DNA of 64,000 nt from the NCBI GenBank assembly GCA_024644875.1, contig JAHEGY010000001.1:1-64000 (forward strand), given 5' to 3'. The stretch's first letter is position 1, and each line of letters opens with the position of its first letter. Source of the stretch: Cyclobacteriaceae bacterium. Lineage in GTDB: Bacteria > Bacteroidota > Bacteroidia > Cytophagales > Cyclobacteriaceae. The position numbers and the translations under genes are program-made. The notes beneath the pieces were generated by a model. The model had not been told where the DNA came from and searched no databases. It was given only the letters and a program-made list of their open reading frames with translations. Positions 18,433 to 27,841 of this stretch are shown in pieces.

Positions 18433-19736
18433 GAAAAGTCCTGATCATCAGCTATTATTGGCCACCTGCAGGTGGAATATCAGTACACAGATCACTTAAG
18501 TTTGCTAAGTACCTGAGAAAATTCAATTGGGAACCGGTTGTTTATGTGCCTTCAAAAGCAGATTATCCCTATTATGATGAGGGCAATTATAAAGATATCC
18601 CAGACAACCTTTCCGTGTTGACCCATCCTATTAGAGAGCCCTTTAAATTATTTAAAAAAATTTCCGGAAGAGGTAAGGATGAATCCCTGAATAATATAGT
18701 GCATGTCAGGACCAGGAAACAATCATGGATTGATAAACTGGGGATATGGATCCGGGGGAATTTCTTTATCCCGGATGCACGTTCCTTGTGGATACGGCCA
18801 TCAGTCAGATACCTTTCTGCTTACCTGAAATCAAACCGGGTCGATGCCATATTTGCTGACGGCCCTCCCCATACCAACAATGTGATTGCTATGAAATTAA
18901 GTAAAAAGCATGGCATCCCTTACCTGGCCGATTTTCAGGATCCATGGACCCAGGTCGATTATTACGACCTCTTCCCCATTACCAGCTGGGCCGATAAAAA
19001 ACATAAAAGGCTTGAGCAGGAAGTATTCAGGCAAGCCTCAAGAATAACCATTGCCAGTCCTTCATGGAAAAAAGATCTTGAGCAAATCGGGGCTGAAAAT
19101 GTTGATGTACTTTATTGGGGATATGATGAGGAAGATTTTTCCGATCTGGATGCCATTGAAAATCCATACTTCTCTATAACCCATATCGGATTATTGGGAT
19201 TTGACAGGAATCCTGAAATCCTTTTCAAGGTTTTGGGTGACCTGAAAGAAGGAAATGAAGAATTCAGCAAAGATCTGAAGATAATACTTGCAGGGCAGAT
19301 CGATTATAGTGTAAAAAGGACAATATCAGAATATAACCTGGACCCTAATGTTGAATATCCCGGGATCGTAGATAGAATTTCCGCATTAAGGCTTTCAAAA
19401 GGTTCGTCATTATTACTTTTGCTCTTAAATAAGGCAAAGAATGCTAAGGGTAGATTGCCTGGCAAGTTGTATGAATATATGCGGTTGCGAAGGCCTGTGT
19501 TAACCTTAGGTTTGAAAAACAGTGATGCAGAACAAATAATACGGGAGACAGCTTCCGGTGAAACCTTCGAATATGATGATGCCGGTAAAATCCGGGATTA
19601 TATACTGGATTCTTATAATAAATTCAAAAACAATCAGTTTATTCAGACGACGGGAGACATAAGCTTTTATAGTGTGGAGAATCAAACCAGGAGATTGGCT
19701 GAATTCTTAAGTGAGATAAGTAGTAAAAATGATTAA
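18429..19736 (+). CDS. Glycosyltransferase, family 4-like (GT-B fold)
   Basis: A 435-residue cytoplasmic or membrane-associated glycosyltransferase. The N-terminal Rossmann part begins KVLIISYYWPPAGGISVHRS, typical of glycosyltransferase_4/WcaI-like proteins, with DARSLWIRPS and ADGPPHTNNVIA stretches. The C-terminal donor-binding half has HIGLLGFDRNPEIL, the ILAGQIDY strand, and RLPGKLYEYMRLRRPVL, where the E-x7-E-like donor motif is expected. Donor and acceptor are unknown. It overlaps the YfhO-like gene by 4 bases and the next gene by 8, so it is coupled to both. A role in building the glycan that carries pseudaminic acid is inferred from position. Confidence 0.83.
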   Translation: MRKVLIISYYWPPAGGISVHRSLKFAKYLRKFNWEPVVYVPSKADYPYYDEGNYKDIPDNLSVLTHPIREPFKLFKKISGRGKDESLNNIVHVRTRKQSWIDKLGIWIRGNFFIPDARSLWIRPSVRYLSAYLKSNRVDAIFADGPPHTNNVIAMKLSKKHGIPYLADFQDPWTQVDYYDLFPITSWADKKHKRLEQEVFRQASRITIASPSWKKDLEQIGAENVDVLYWGYDEEDFSDLDAIENPYFSITHIGLLGFDRNPEILFKVLGDLKEGNEEFSKDLKIILAGQIDYSVKRTISEYNLDPNVEYPGIVDRISALRLSKGSSLLLLLLNKAKNAKGRLPGKLYEYMRLRRPVLTLGLKNSDAEQIIRETASGETFEYDDAGKIRDYILDSYNKFKNNQFIQTTGDISFYSVENQTRRLAEFLSEISSKND

Positions 19737-21129
19737 GGGTAAACGGATTTTATGCTATCTGGATAACGACAGAGGCAGGGATGCAGAAATGATGCTTCCA
19801 TTGGTGTATTTTATTGAAAACGTATTGGAATGCTCAGTTGAGTTCGCTTTTGTATGGGATGTTCATGCCATTTACAGAAAAAAACCAGACCTGATTCTCC
19901 TTCCAAACGCCATCGGTTCTCCGCTTAATTATCAGATTTCTAAATATGCTTACGATCAAAATTTAAGGGTTTTTGCCTTAATATCGGAAGGAAATTTCAG
20001 GACTGATGGAACCTTTAAATATTGGGGATATAATAAGGATAAAGTATTTTATGAAGATTTCATTTGCCTCTGGTCGAAAAGAACTTATGACTTCTTAGCA
20101 GAGAATGAACCTGATCATATCGATAAAATGGTGGTTACAGGAGGTGTCGGATTTGACAGGTATAAAATATATTCCTTTAAATCAAAAGAAGAATTCCTGC
20201 ATGAGCGTGGATTACCCAAATTTAGAAAGATAATTGGATATGCAGGCTGGGCGTTCGGAAAAATATTCAATAAACAGGGACTTGCTGAAATCGCTTTTCT
20301 GCGTAAAAATGATCCAAATAGAATAGAATGGATGAAAAAGCAGATGTACCTGGTAGAGGAAATTCTGAGAAAGTGCGTGGAAGCTAATCCTGATACTTTA
20401 TTCATCCTTAAAAGGCACCCGAATGAAGCCAATCCTTCCATCGTCGGGGAAGGCATGAATGAGATGCTGAGATTAAAAGATTATCCCAATGTGCTCTATG
20501 TAAAGGAAGAAGAAAATATTCATGACCTGATTAACATCTCTGATATCTGGATGGCCTTTGAAAGTACCACTGCTCTAGAATCATGGGTTATGAGAGAAAC
20601 CCATCCGACAATACTGATCAATCCGGATCCGGAATTTAAGAGGGACAAGTTACATGTAGGATCGATCATTGCGAAAGGATATCCTGAGTTGCAGAAGATG
20701 ATCGATGAGTTTTATGCTACAGGTACCATAAAGGAATTCTTCAAGACAGAATTAAAAGAAAACAGAACTCAATTGATAAAAGACACTATCGGTTTTGGCG
20801 ATGGGTTTAACCATGTCCGGACTGGTCTGTACCTGAGTAAAAGTCTTGAAAAGGCTGATTCAAAGCAGGCGAGGTTTGTGTTTTCCTTTAATTACTATTT
20901 GAAATTTCGGTTATTACATTTAGTTAAGTATTTTTATATCAGGAATCTGTTTGAAAAATTGCCAAAATTCAAGAAAACAGTATGGCTCTTTGAGCGGCAT
21001 AAATTGGAAAATATAAATGTTCTGAAACAGCAATATTGGCCTTATCTTTCTAATTTTTATAATAAAAATAGTATTAAGCAGCAGTATCAGGATAGATCAT
21101 TATCTCAAAATCTAAAAATAAATGATTGA
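19729..21129 (+). CDS. Surface carbohydrate biosynthesis protein (BFO_1060-like glycosyltransferase)
   Basis: A 466-residue protein of the surface-polysaccharide biosynthesis family found in pseudaminic/legionaminic acid clusters; the group is named after a Tannerella forsythia protein. The start KRILCYLDNDRGRDAEMMLPLVYFIE is followed by a GT-B-like core with LILLPNAIGSP, VVTGGVGFDRYKI, TLFILKRHPNEANP and WMAFESTTALESWVM. The last two resemble the HP- and ST-type motifs of CDP-glycerol/polysialyltransferase-like folds. A nonulosonic acid transferase is therefore a reasonable guess for the gene directly before pseB, but it is inference. Its start overlaps the preceding gene by 8 bases and its stop overlaps pseB by 8 bases. 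Confidence 0.72.
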   Translation: MIKGKRILCYLDNDRGRDAEMMLPLVYFIENVLECSVEFAFVWDVHAIYRKKPDLILLPNAIGSPLNYQISKYAYDQNLRVFALISEGNFRTDGTFKYWGYNKDKVFYEDFICLWSKRTYDFLAENEPDHIDKMVVTGGVGFDRYKIYSFKSKEEFLHERGLPKFRKIIGYAGWAFGKIFNKQGLAEIAFLRKNDPNRIEWMKKQMYLVEEILRKCVEANPDTLFILKRHPNEANPSIVGEGMNEMLRLKDYPNVLYVKEEENIHDLINISDIWMAFESTTALESWVMRETHPTILINPDPEFKRDKLHVGSIIAKGYPELQKMIDEFYATGTIKEFFKTELKENRTQLIKDTIGFGDGFNHVRTGLYLSKSLEKADSKQARFVFSFNYYLKFRLLHLVKYFYIRNLFEKLPKFKKTVWLFERHKLENINVLKQQYWPYLSNFYNKNSIKQQYQDRSLSQNLKIND

Positions 21130-22132
21130 CCTCAACGGAAAATCAATCCTTGTAACAGGAGGTACAGGATCTTTCGGACAGAGATTTGTATCGGAAGTTC
21201 TGCATAAATTTCCCCGCATCCATCGTCTGGTAGTATTCTCAAGAGATGAGTTGAAACAATATGAGATGTCACAGCGTTTCCCTAAATCCAAATATGACTG
21301 CATACGATATTTTATCGGGGATGTACGCGATCCGAACCGTCTTACAAGGGCCTTTGAAGAGATTGACATAGTAGTTCATGCGGCTGCCCTGAAACAGGTA
21401 CCGGCAGCGGAATACAATCCCTTTGAATTTATAAACACAAACATTATAGGTGCCGAAAATGTGATCAATGCAGCCCTCGATAAGAATGTAGAAACTGTCG
21501 TGGCTCTTTCCACGGACAAAGCTGCCGCTCCGATAAATCTATATGGTGCCACTAAACTATGTTCTGATAAACTTTTTATTGCGGCAAACAACATTAAGGG
21601 AAGCAGGAAATGCAAATTTACGATCGTCAGGTATGGAAATGTAATGGGATCCAGGGGATCAGTCATACCGTTGTTTATAAAGCAGAAATCAGATAATCTG
21701 CTGACCATAACCAACCGGGAGATGACCCGTTTCAACATTTCCCTCCAGGAAGGCGTTGACCTGGTTTTGTATGCTATGGAGAAAAGCCTGGGTGGGGAGA
21801 TCTTTGTCGCTAAAATACCCTCCTATAAAATTATGGATGTGGCTAAAGCCATTGCACCGGATGCTGAAATTGAAATTACAGGTACACGGCCGGGAGAGAA
21901 ACTGCATGAGGAGATGGTTACTACTGCCGATGCTCCAAATACGATTGACATCGGCAATCACTATATCATTCTGCCGGTGGTCCATGATATTAAAAAGAAG
22001 AGATATCTGGATTATTATAAAGGGAAATTAATGCCTGAAGGATTTTCCTACAACTCTGGCAACAATGATAAGTGGTTATCTGTAGAGGAGATCCGCCAGC
22101 TGGTAAATATGCATGTTCAGTCAAAATTCTAG
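21122..22132 (+). CDS. pseB: UDP-N-acetylglucosamine 4,6-dehydratase (inverting)
   Basis: A 336-residue extended short-chain dehydrogenase that performs the first step of pseudaminic acid synthesis: UDP-GlcNAc is dehydrated and C5-epimerised to the 4-keto-6-deoxy-L-arabino sugar. The NAD(P)-binding motif GGTGSFG is at residues 13-19. The catalytic residues Asp132, Lys133 and Tyr141 (STDKAAAPINLYGATK) sit at the same numbers as in Helicobacter pylori FlaA1/PseB, and Lys145 completes the YxxxK motif. This separates it from the retaining dehydratases of the legionaminic route. It overlaps the upstream gene by 8 bases and is followed by pseC after 6 bases. Confidence 0.94.
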   Translation: MIDLNGKSILVTGGTGSFGQRFVSEVLHKFPRIHRLVVFSRDELKQYEMSQRFPKSKYDCIRYFIGDVRDPNRLTRAFEEIDIVVHAAALKQVPAAEYNPFEFINTNIIGAENVINAALDKNVETVVALSTDKAAAPINLYGATKLCSDKLFIAANNIKGSRKCKFTIVRYGNVMGSRGSVIPLFIKQKSDNLLTITNREMTRFNISLQEGVDLVLYAMEKSLGGEIFVAKIPSYKIMDVAKAIAPDAEIEITGTRPGEKLHEEMVTTADAPNTIDIGNHYIILPVVHDIKKKRYLDYYKGKLMPEGFSYNSGNNDKWLSVEEIRQLVNMHVQSKF

Positions 22133-22138
22133 ATAAAT

Positions 22139-23299
22139 ATGAAGCATATCATACACTATGGCAGGCAAGAAATAACGAAGGAAGATATTGAGAGCGTGTC
22201 ATCAGTCTTAAAATCCGACTATATCACAACAGGTCCTGTTACTAAGACATTTGAAAAGAATTTTGCAGAGTATATAGGTTCAAAATATGCGGTAGCCGTT
22301 TCAAATGGCACTGCAGCATTGCACTTATCAGCTATGGCTCTCGGTGTCTCAAAAGGAGATAAAGTTATTACAAGTCCCCTTACTTTTGCTGCTTCTGCTA
22401 ATTGTGTCCTATACTGTGGGGGAGAAATTAGTTTCGTGGATATCGATCCCAAATCATTAGGTATTGACTTAAACAGAGTTGAAGATGTACTCAAGAAAGA
22501 TTCTGATAATAATATTAAAGGAATCATTCCAGTGGATTTCGCAGGTTACCCGGTTAATACAGAAGATATTAGATCTCTGGCCGACAAATATGGCTTATGG
22601 ATACTGGAAGATGCCTGTCACGCCCCGGGTGCCAGTTTTACTGATTCGAAGGGAAAACAACAGCAAAGTGGCAATGGGGAGTTTTCGGATCTATCAATCT
22701 TTTCATTCCATCCTGTTAAGCATATTACCACAGGCGAGGGAGGAATGATAACCGGAAATAACGCTGAGAAGATCAACAGGATCAGAAGACTCCGGACTCA
22801 TGGAATCACAAAAGATCCGGATCTGCTTATACAAAAAGACGAGGGAGGCTGGTATTATGAGATGCAGGAACTTGGGTATAATTACAGAATTACGGATTTC
22901 CAATGCGCACTGGGCATCTCGCAATTGAAACGTGCAGATAAATCCTTAAAGAGAAGACAGGAAATTGCCAACTATTATCTGGATGCTTTTTCGGACTATG
23001 ATTTAATTAGAATGACGAATGTACCAGAAAATATAAATCATGCTTGGCATCTTTTTGTAATACAAATCCCCAAGCGCAGAGATCTGTACAATTACCTTCA
23101 AGAGCATGGAATATATACTCAGGTGCATTATATACCTGTTCATTTACAACCATATTATAAAAACCTGGGATGGAATAAGGGAGACTTTCCGATAGCTGAG
23201 AAGTACTATGAGCACTGCCTGAGTTTACCCATGTATCCTAGCCTTAAGGAAGAAGAACAGGAATATGTAATAAAAAAAGTCAAGGCGTTTTACGGATGA
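22139..23299 (+). CDS. pseC: UDP-4-amino-4,6-dideoxy-N-acetyl-beta-L-altrosamine transaminase
   Basis: A 386-residue DegT/DnrJ/EryC1/StrS aminotransferase that uses PLP and L-glutamate to aminate C4 of the PseB product. Visible are the N-terminal GPVTKTFEKNFAEYIGSKYAVAVSNGTAALHL segment, ILEDACHAPGA (Asp contacting the PLP ring), and FSFHPVKHITTGEGG with the Schiff-base lysine at Lys194. The C-terminal VHYIPVHLQPYY motif is typical of PseC. Its stop overlaps the start of the cytidylyltransferase gene by four bases (ATGA). Confidence 0.93.
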   Translation: MKHIIHYGRQEITKEDIESVSSVLKSDYITTGPVTKTFEKNFAEYIGSKYAVAVSNGTAALHLSAMALGVSKGDKVITSPLTFAASANCVLYCGGEISFVDIDPKSLGIDLNRVEDVLKKDSDNNIKGIIPVDFAGYPVNTEDIRSLADKYGLWILEDACHAPGASFTDSKGKQQQSGNGEFSDLSIFSFHPVKHITTGEGGMITGNNAEKINRIRRLRTHGITKDPDLLIQKDEGGWYYEMQELGYNYRITDFQCALGISQLKRADKSLKRRQEIANYYLDAFSDYDLIRMTNVPENINHAWHLFVIQIPKRRDLYNYLQEHGIYTQVHYIPVHLQPYYKNLGWNKGDFPIAEKYYEHCLSLPMYPSLKEEEQEYVIKKVKAFYG

Positions 23300-24159
23300 A
23301 AACAGGGGCAATCATACAAGCGAGAATGTCATCTAAAAGACTGCCTGGTAAAGTATTGAAAGAGCTGCCATATGGTAGTGGGATTAGTTCTTTAGAGCAA
23401 ATTGTATACAGATTACAACAGGTTGAGAGTATACATGAAGTCATTATTGCTACCTCTACCAATAAAGAAGACAAAGCCATCTTAGATATGGCTGATTCCA
23501 AAGGCATTAATGTATACACCGGAAGCCTTAATAATGTACTGGAACGTTTTACACTTGCGGCAAAGTCTTTCGATTTAAATCATGTTGTTCGAATCACCGG
23601 TGATTGTCCGTGTATTGACCCCGTTATTATTGAAGAAACTATACAAAAACATTTGCGGGAGAAAGCAGACTTCACCACCACAGGAGCACTGAAACGTACT
23701 TTTCCAATAGGTATGGATGCAGCCGTAATAAAAATGCAGGTATTGGAAGATGCTTATCAAAACGCAGACAATGACTATGAGAAAGAGCATGTTACCCCCT
23801 ATATATATAAATCACATCCGGAAAAATTCAAGATAGTATCCGTTGAAGCCTCAGAAGAAATGGCAGAACCGACACTTCGTATTACGATGGACACACCTGA
23901 AGATTATATTATGATATGTTCAGTCTATGATGCTTTATATTCCAAAAATCAAAGCTTTGGTTTGAGAGAAATATTCACGCTGATGGAACAGAAACCCTGG
24001 CTCCGGAAAATCAACGAAAAAAGTCAGCACAAAAAGATACATTCATCGCTGGAGAGTGAATTAAACGAAGTCATTGATTATTGTGAAGAACAGGATCTCA
24101 AACGAGCAAGATCATTTATCAGTAATAAATTAAAAGATAACAATTCTATTAAATCATGA
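23296..24159 (+). CDS. pseF: CMP-pseudaminic acid synthetase-type cytidylyltransferase (SpsF/PseF family)
   Basis: A 287-residue nucleotidyltransferase that would activate pseudaminic acid with CTP in the last cytoplasmic step. The N-terminal nucleotide-binding motif IIQARMSSKRLPGKVL and the RITGDCPCIDP motif match the SpsF/acylneuraminate cytidylyltransferase superfamily; PVGMD-like PIGMDAAVI follows. The SpsF type is found in place of the classical PseF in many pse clusters, so the assignment rests on family plus position. It overlaps pseC and pseH by four bases each. From about residue 225 the C-terminal tail is charged and helical, longer than the catalytic core needs. Confidence 0.83.
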   Translation: MKTGAIIQARMSSKRLPGKVLKELPYGSGISSLEQIVYRLQQVESIHEVIIATSTNKEDKAILDMADSKGINVYTGSLNNVLERFTLAAKSFDLNHVVRITGDCPCIDPVIIEETIQKHLREKADFTTTGALKRTFPIGMDAAVIKMQVLEDAYQNADNDYEKEHVTPYIYKSHPEKFKIVSVEASEEMAEPTLRITMDTPEDYIMICSVYDALYSKNQSFGLREIFTLMEQKPWLRKINEKSQHKKIHSSLESELNEVIDYCEEQDLKRARSFISNKLKDNNSIKS

Positions 24160-24647
24160 GAGACCTGTTCCTAAGGGAGGTAGAAGAGTCCGATTATGAG
24201 AATTATTATCTAATCCGCAGCGAAAAAGAAAATTTATTCTGGACAGGATACGATAAACCTCCTCATAAAGAGCGTTTTTTTAACTGGTTTAAAGACAGAA
24301 TTGCAGATCAGCAGAAGCACCTATATTTACTATTTGACACTAAAGTTTGTATAGGTTCTTTAAATGTTGATTTTTATAATGACTATGTGGCCATAGGTTA
24401 TTCAACCGTGACTAAATATAAAGGAAAAGGGTATGCCACTTATCTTGTTGGAGAGTCAATCCGGATAGCTAATGAGGCCAGAAAAAGAAATCCTGAATTA
24501 AAGAAGATAATAGCCTGGATTAATGATCAGAATGAAGCTTCCATAAGAGTAATTGAGAAAAATGGATTCCAAAAATCAGAAACTACTGAAATGAGGAAGC
24601 GATTTGGCAATGAAGAACTCTATTATCAATTTGAAATCTACCTTTAA
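24156..24647 (+). CDS. pseH: GNAT N-acetyltransferase, PseH-like
   Basis: A 163-residue GCN5-related acetyltransferase. The acetyl-CoA-binding region reads STVTKYKGKGYATYLVGESIRIA (motif A, G-K-G-x-A), then IAWINDQNEASIRVIEKNGFQ, which is the typical motif B end with N-xx-S-xx-V-x-x-x-x-GF. In the pathway PseH acetylates the C4 amino group made by PseC. It lies between the cytidylyltransferase (4-base overlap) and PseG (3-base gap), the expected company. From here to about 27.8 kb the DNA is visibly richer in A and T than the flanking genes. Confidence 0.88.
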   Translation: MRDLFLREVEESDYENYYLIRSEKENLFWTGYDKPPHKERFFNWFKDRIADQQKHLYLLFDTKVCIGSLNVDFYNDYVAIGYSTVTKYKGKGYATYLVGESIRIANEARKRNPELKKIIAWINDQNEASIRVIEKNGFQKSETTEMRKRFGNEELYYQFEIYL

Positions 24648-24650
24648 ATA

Positions 24651-25676
24651 ATGTTTTATTTTAAAGCGGAAGCAAATAGTAAAATTGGGGGCGGGCACCT
24701 GCTCAGGTGTTTGGCGTTGGCAAAAAAATGTAGATCATTAAAATTAAATGCTGAATTCATTTTTTCAAACAGTTCACCTGATTTTATTAAAAGAGTTTCC
24801 GATGAAGGTTTTAAATATCATATTATAAAGGAATACCAATGGAACAGCATTGAAGTATATAAAAGTATTATTCCTGAGTATTCCATAATTGTATTCGACA
24901 CCGACGATCCAAAATACTTTGGAAAAGAATTGAATGAGGAATTGAACAGGAATAGAATAAAAACCGCGTGTTATACCATAAGTGATCAATATGAAATATG
25001 GAATGATATTGTTATCAATCCGAACATCATCGCATTTACCCATGATTATAAAACCAAACCCGAGGCAATTACCCTATTGGGGCCTGAATGGATGACAATG
25101 CGGGATGAGTTTATTGGAACAATGCCTAATCCAAAAAATACAGGAAAGAAAAAAAATATTTTAATCACCTTCGGTAATGCCGATGTGTCAAGTTTAACCC
25201 TCTATATTTTACCTCAACTTCAGGGTCTTAAAGAATATATTAATAAATGCATTGTAATAATTGGCCCCTTAAACAGGGATAGTAAAAAAATAAAGGAAAT
25301 TGTTGCTTCACTCGATAGTATTCAGATAAATATTCATGAGAATGTGAATAACATGATCCCGTTGTACAAGGAATCCGATATAGCCATTACATCAGCTGGA
25401 ATGGGCATGTGGGAAATGTCTCTTTTCGAAATTAAGCAATTAGTTATTGCTTCCAGTCCCAGGGAAGTATCCTATACCGACTATATGGATAAACTGGGTT
25501 ATATTAAAAAAATGGGCACCTTTGATCAATTACCGGATAAAGCAGCATGTCAAACTATAATTAAGCAAGCCATCAAGAATAATTCCTTAAAATTCAGACT
25601 GAAAGAATTCAGGGAAACGTTAAAACCTAATGGTGCAGAATTATTGATAAAAAAGATGAAAGAAGTAATTCCTTAA
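24651..25676 (+). CDS. pseG: UDP-2,4-diacetamido-2,4,6-trideoxy-beta-L-altropyranose hydrolase
   Basis: A 341-residue GT-B fold hydrolase that removes UDP from the diacetamido sugar nucleotide by C-O cleavage. The N-terminal motif KIGGGHLLRCLALAKKCR contains the conserved G-x-G-H-x-x-R with the catalytic histidine. The second half shows ILITFGNADVSSLT and SDIAITSAGMGMWEMSLFEIKQLVIA, where the S-x-G-x-x-x-x-E donor-site pattern lies. The length matches PseG (about 270-350). It confirms the pseudaminic rather than the legionaminic route, which uses the epimerising NeuC/LegG hydrolase. The gap to the ATP-grasp gene is 16 bases. Confidence 0.92.
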   Translation: MFYFKAEANSKIGGGHLLRCLALAKKCRSLKLNAEFIFSNSSPDFIKRVSDEGFKYHIIKEYQWNSIEVYKSIIPEYSIIVFDTDDPKYFGKELNEELNRNRIKTACYTISDQYEIWNDIVINPNIIAFTHDYKTKPEAITLLGPEWMTMRDEFIGTMPNPKNTGKKKNILITFGNADVSSLTLYILPQLQGLKEYINKCIVIIGPLNRDSKKIKEIVASLDSIQINIHENVNNMIPLYKESDIAITSAGMGMWEMSLFEIKQLVIASSPREVSYTDYMDKLGYIKKMGTFDQLPDKAACQTIIKQAIKNNSLKFRLKEFRETLKPNGAELLIKKMKEVIP

Positions 25677-25692
25677 TTTTGAGGATTGATAT

Positions 25693-26955
25693 ATGAAAAA
25701 AATATTAATAGTAGGAGCAGGAATTGAACAGGTACCCGCTATAAAAATTGCCAAAGAAATGGGGCATACAGTTTTGGTATCTGATATGTCGGCTGAAGCC
25801 CCGGGAATTCAATATGCAGATAAAAGTTACCTTGTCAGCACTAAAGATTATGAAGGAAATCTAAAAATTGCCACTGAAGAGAATATTGATGGAATAATGA
25901 CACTATGTTCAGAAACCGCTATTCCGGTTGTTGCAAAGATCTCATCAAAATTAGGTTTGCCAGGATTTAGTGAAAGAACTGCGCATGCCGCAACAAATAA
26001 AGGGGCTATGAGAGAAGCCATGCTTCAACAAGATGTTGCTATGAGTCCGTTTGTGATGGCAACATCATTATCCCAGGCCATAGAATTTACACAAAAAATA
26101 CCACCGCCCTGGGTTGTTAAACCAAGTGATTCATCAGGTCAAAGAGGAACTACATTTATTAAAGACATTAAAGATATACCCGAAGCATTTGAATTTGCCG
26201 TAAAATATTCAAATGACAACACAGCTTTGATCGATCAGTTTATCGATGGACCCGAAATCAATGTAACAGCATTGCTGGATAATGGTAAAATCACCTTTCT
26301 TTCCTTATCTAACCGGGTTACTTTAGGTGCTCCGAATTTTGGTATCGCTGTCAGGCACATCGCACCTGTCCATCTGGATTCAGAAGGACAAAAGCAAATA
26401 ATGGATATGTCTGTTAAGGCTATCAGAGCAATAGGCCTGGAAAATGGAATTGCTTATCCTCAAATATTAATGAGTAAAGATGGTCCCAGGTTTGTTGAAA
26501 TCGCTGTTCGTATTCCAGGTGGTCATATGAGGGAAGTGGCTATGCATATCAGCGGTATTGATATGATAAAAACCACTATCTGGCAATCATTGGGAATAGA
26601 TTTAAACTCCGTTAATATTAAATCGGAAAGTTCTTACCCATCTGTTTCTGTTAAATTCATTACCAGTAAAAATATTGACATCAATAACGAAACCGTTGAT
26701 AATATTACTGGAATTGAAGAAGCGCTGGAGGATCCGGCTGTAAAAACATGCTATTTAAGATTACCGGTTGGCAAAAAGGTTCCTGAATTACAAAACTCTG
26801 TGGGCAGGTTTGGATCAATTATCGTAACAGGAAATTCAAAAAAGGAAACCTTATTGAAAACGGAAAAGATCTTCAACAATATAAAGGTAAATGAAAGGCC
26901 GTTAAAGGAATATTCTAATTACAATCCTTATAACAAAGACATTATAGAATTTTGA
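25693..26955 (+). CDS. ATP-grasp enzyme inside the pseudaminic acid operon
   Basis: A 420-residue ATP-grasp ligase resembling the carbamoyl-phosphate-synthase-large-chain/PurK-like group. The preATP-grasp Rossmann domain (about 1-95; KKILIVGAGIEQVPAIKIAKEMGH) is followed by an ATP-grasp domain with PPPWVVKPSDSSGQRGTTFIK (glycine-rich ATP loop, about 137-156), LIDQFIDGPEINVTALL and the metal-binding RFVEIAVRIPGGHM. A smaller C-terminal domain follows. Such enzymes join a carboxylate to an amine or another nucleophile through an acyl phosphate. No pathway step of unmodified pseudaminic acid needs one, so a tailoring reaction such as N-acyl or amino-acyl attachment is proposed. The carboxylate and nucleophile substrates are unknown. 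Confidence 0.85.
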   Translation: MKKILIVGAGIEQVPAIKIAKEMGHTVLVSDMSAEAPGIQYADKSYLVSTKDYEGNLKIATEENIDGIMTLCSETAIPVVAKISSKLGLPGFSERTAHAATNKGAMREAMLQQDVAMSPFVMATSLSQAIEFTQKIPPPWVVKPSDSSGQRGTTFIKDIKDIPEAFEFAVKYSNDNTALIDQFIDGPEINVTALLDNGKITFLSLSNRVTLGAPNFGIAVRHIAPVHLDSEGQKQIMDMSVKAIRAIGLENGIAYPQILMSKDGPRFVEIAVRIPGGHMREVAMHISGIDMIKTTIWQSLGIDLNSVNIKSESSYPSVSVKFITSKNIDINNETVDNITGIEEALEDPAVKTCYLRLPVGKKVPELQNSVGRFGSIIVTGNSKKETLLKTEKIFNNIKVNERPLKEYSNYNPYNKDIIEF

Positions 26956-26956
26956 T

Positions 26957-27841
26957 ATGTATGATCAGGTAAAAAAGACCAAATACGGATATTACGAGCT
27001 TATAGTTAAACCATCTCCTGAAAAATTATCGGAATATTATAGTAAAAAATATTTTCAGGAATCAAAGGGGGCTTACCAGAAAGAGTATTCTGATTCAGAA
27101 ATTAAATTCATTGAAAATAGAATTAAACGAAAATATAACATTATCAACGATAACCTTTCACTAAACCATCAAATGAAATTTCTGGATATTGGATGTGGTG
27201 AAGGGTGGTCCCTGTCATTTTTTCATTCACAAGGCTGGGAAGTAAAAGGATTGGATTTTAGCACATTTGCTTGTCAAAGTAATAATCCGGACATGGTACA
27301 ATTTATTGAAGATGGAAATGTATTTGACAATATCAGAAAGTTAGCCGAATCAACTGAAAAATATGATGTAATCCTGCTGGATAATGTACTTGAACATGTA
27401 TATGATCCTGAAGAATTAATTCATATCTTGCCAAATAATCTCAATTATAATGGCATTATATGTATTGAAGTACCTAATGATTTTTCAGTACTTCAGCAAT
27501 ACCTATACAACCAGCAAAAAATTGATAAAGCTTTTTGGGTGGCTATTCCTGATCATATTTCATATTTTAACACAAATGGATTGAAAAATTTAATGAGTGC
27601 ATATGGTTGGGAATTATATCATTTAAACACTGATTATCCATTGGATTTGAATTTACTAAATCCGGACAGCAATTATGTAATGGATAAAGGAAAGGGAAGA
27701 AATGTACACCTTGCACGCGTTGACATTGAAAACCTGCTGGATGATATAAACTCAGATCTTGCCATAAAACTTCTGTCAGTATATGCTGAAATGGGTTTAG
27801 GCAGAAATATTATAGGTTTTTTTAAAAGAGCGAATAAATGA
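26957..27841 (+). CDS. Class I SAM-dependent methyltransferase
   Basis: A 294-residue methyltransferase (Methyltransf_23-like). SAM motif I is KFLDIGCGEGWSLSFF (about residues 74-89), the acidic end of strand beta2 is VKGLDFSTF, and motif IV/post-I is VILLDNVLEHVYDPEELIHIL. The first 70 residues include a tyrosine-rich stretch (KPSPEKLSEYYSKKYF) common to methyltransferases in O-antigen and nonulosonic clusters. It starts one base after the ATP-grasp stop and overlaps pseI by four bases, so it is tightly coupled to the pathway. It probably O- or N-methylates the nonulosonic acid or its acyl substituent. The target is not shown by sequence. Confidence 0.86.
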   Translation: MYDQVKKTKYGYYELIVKPSPEKLSEYYSKKYFQESKGAYQKEYSDSEIKFIENRIKRKYNIINDNLSLNHQMKFLDIGCGEGWSLSFFHSQGWEVKGLDFSTFACQSNNPDMVQFIEDGNVFDNIRKLAESTEKYDVILLDNVLEHVYDPEELIHILPNNLNYNGIICIEVPNDFSVLQQYLYNQQKIDKAFWVAIPDHISYFNTNGLKNLMSAYGWELYHLNTDYPLDLNLLNPDSNYVMDKGKGRNVHLARVDIENLLDDINSDLAIKLLSVYAEMGLGRNIIGFFKRANK

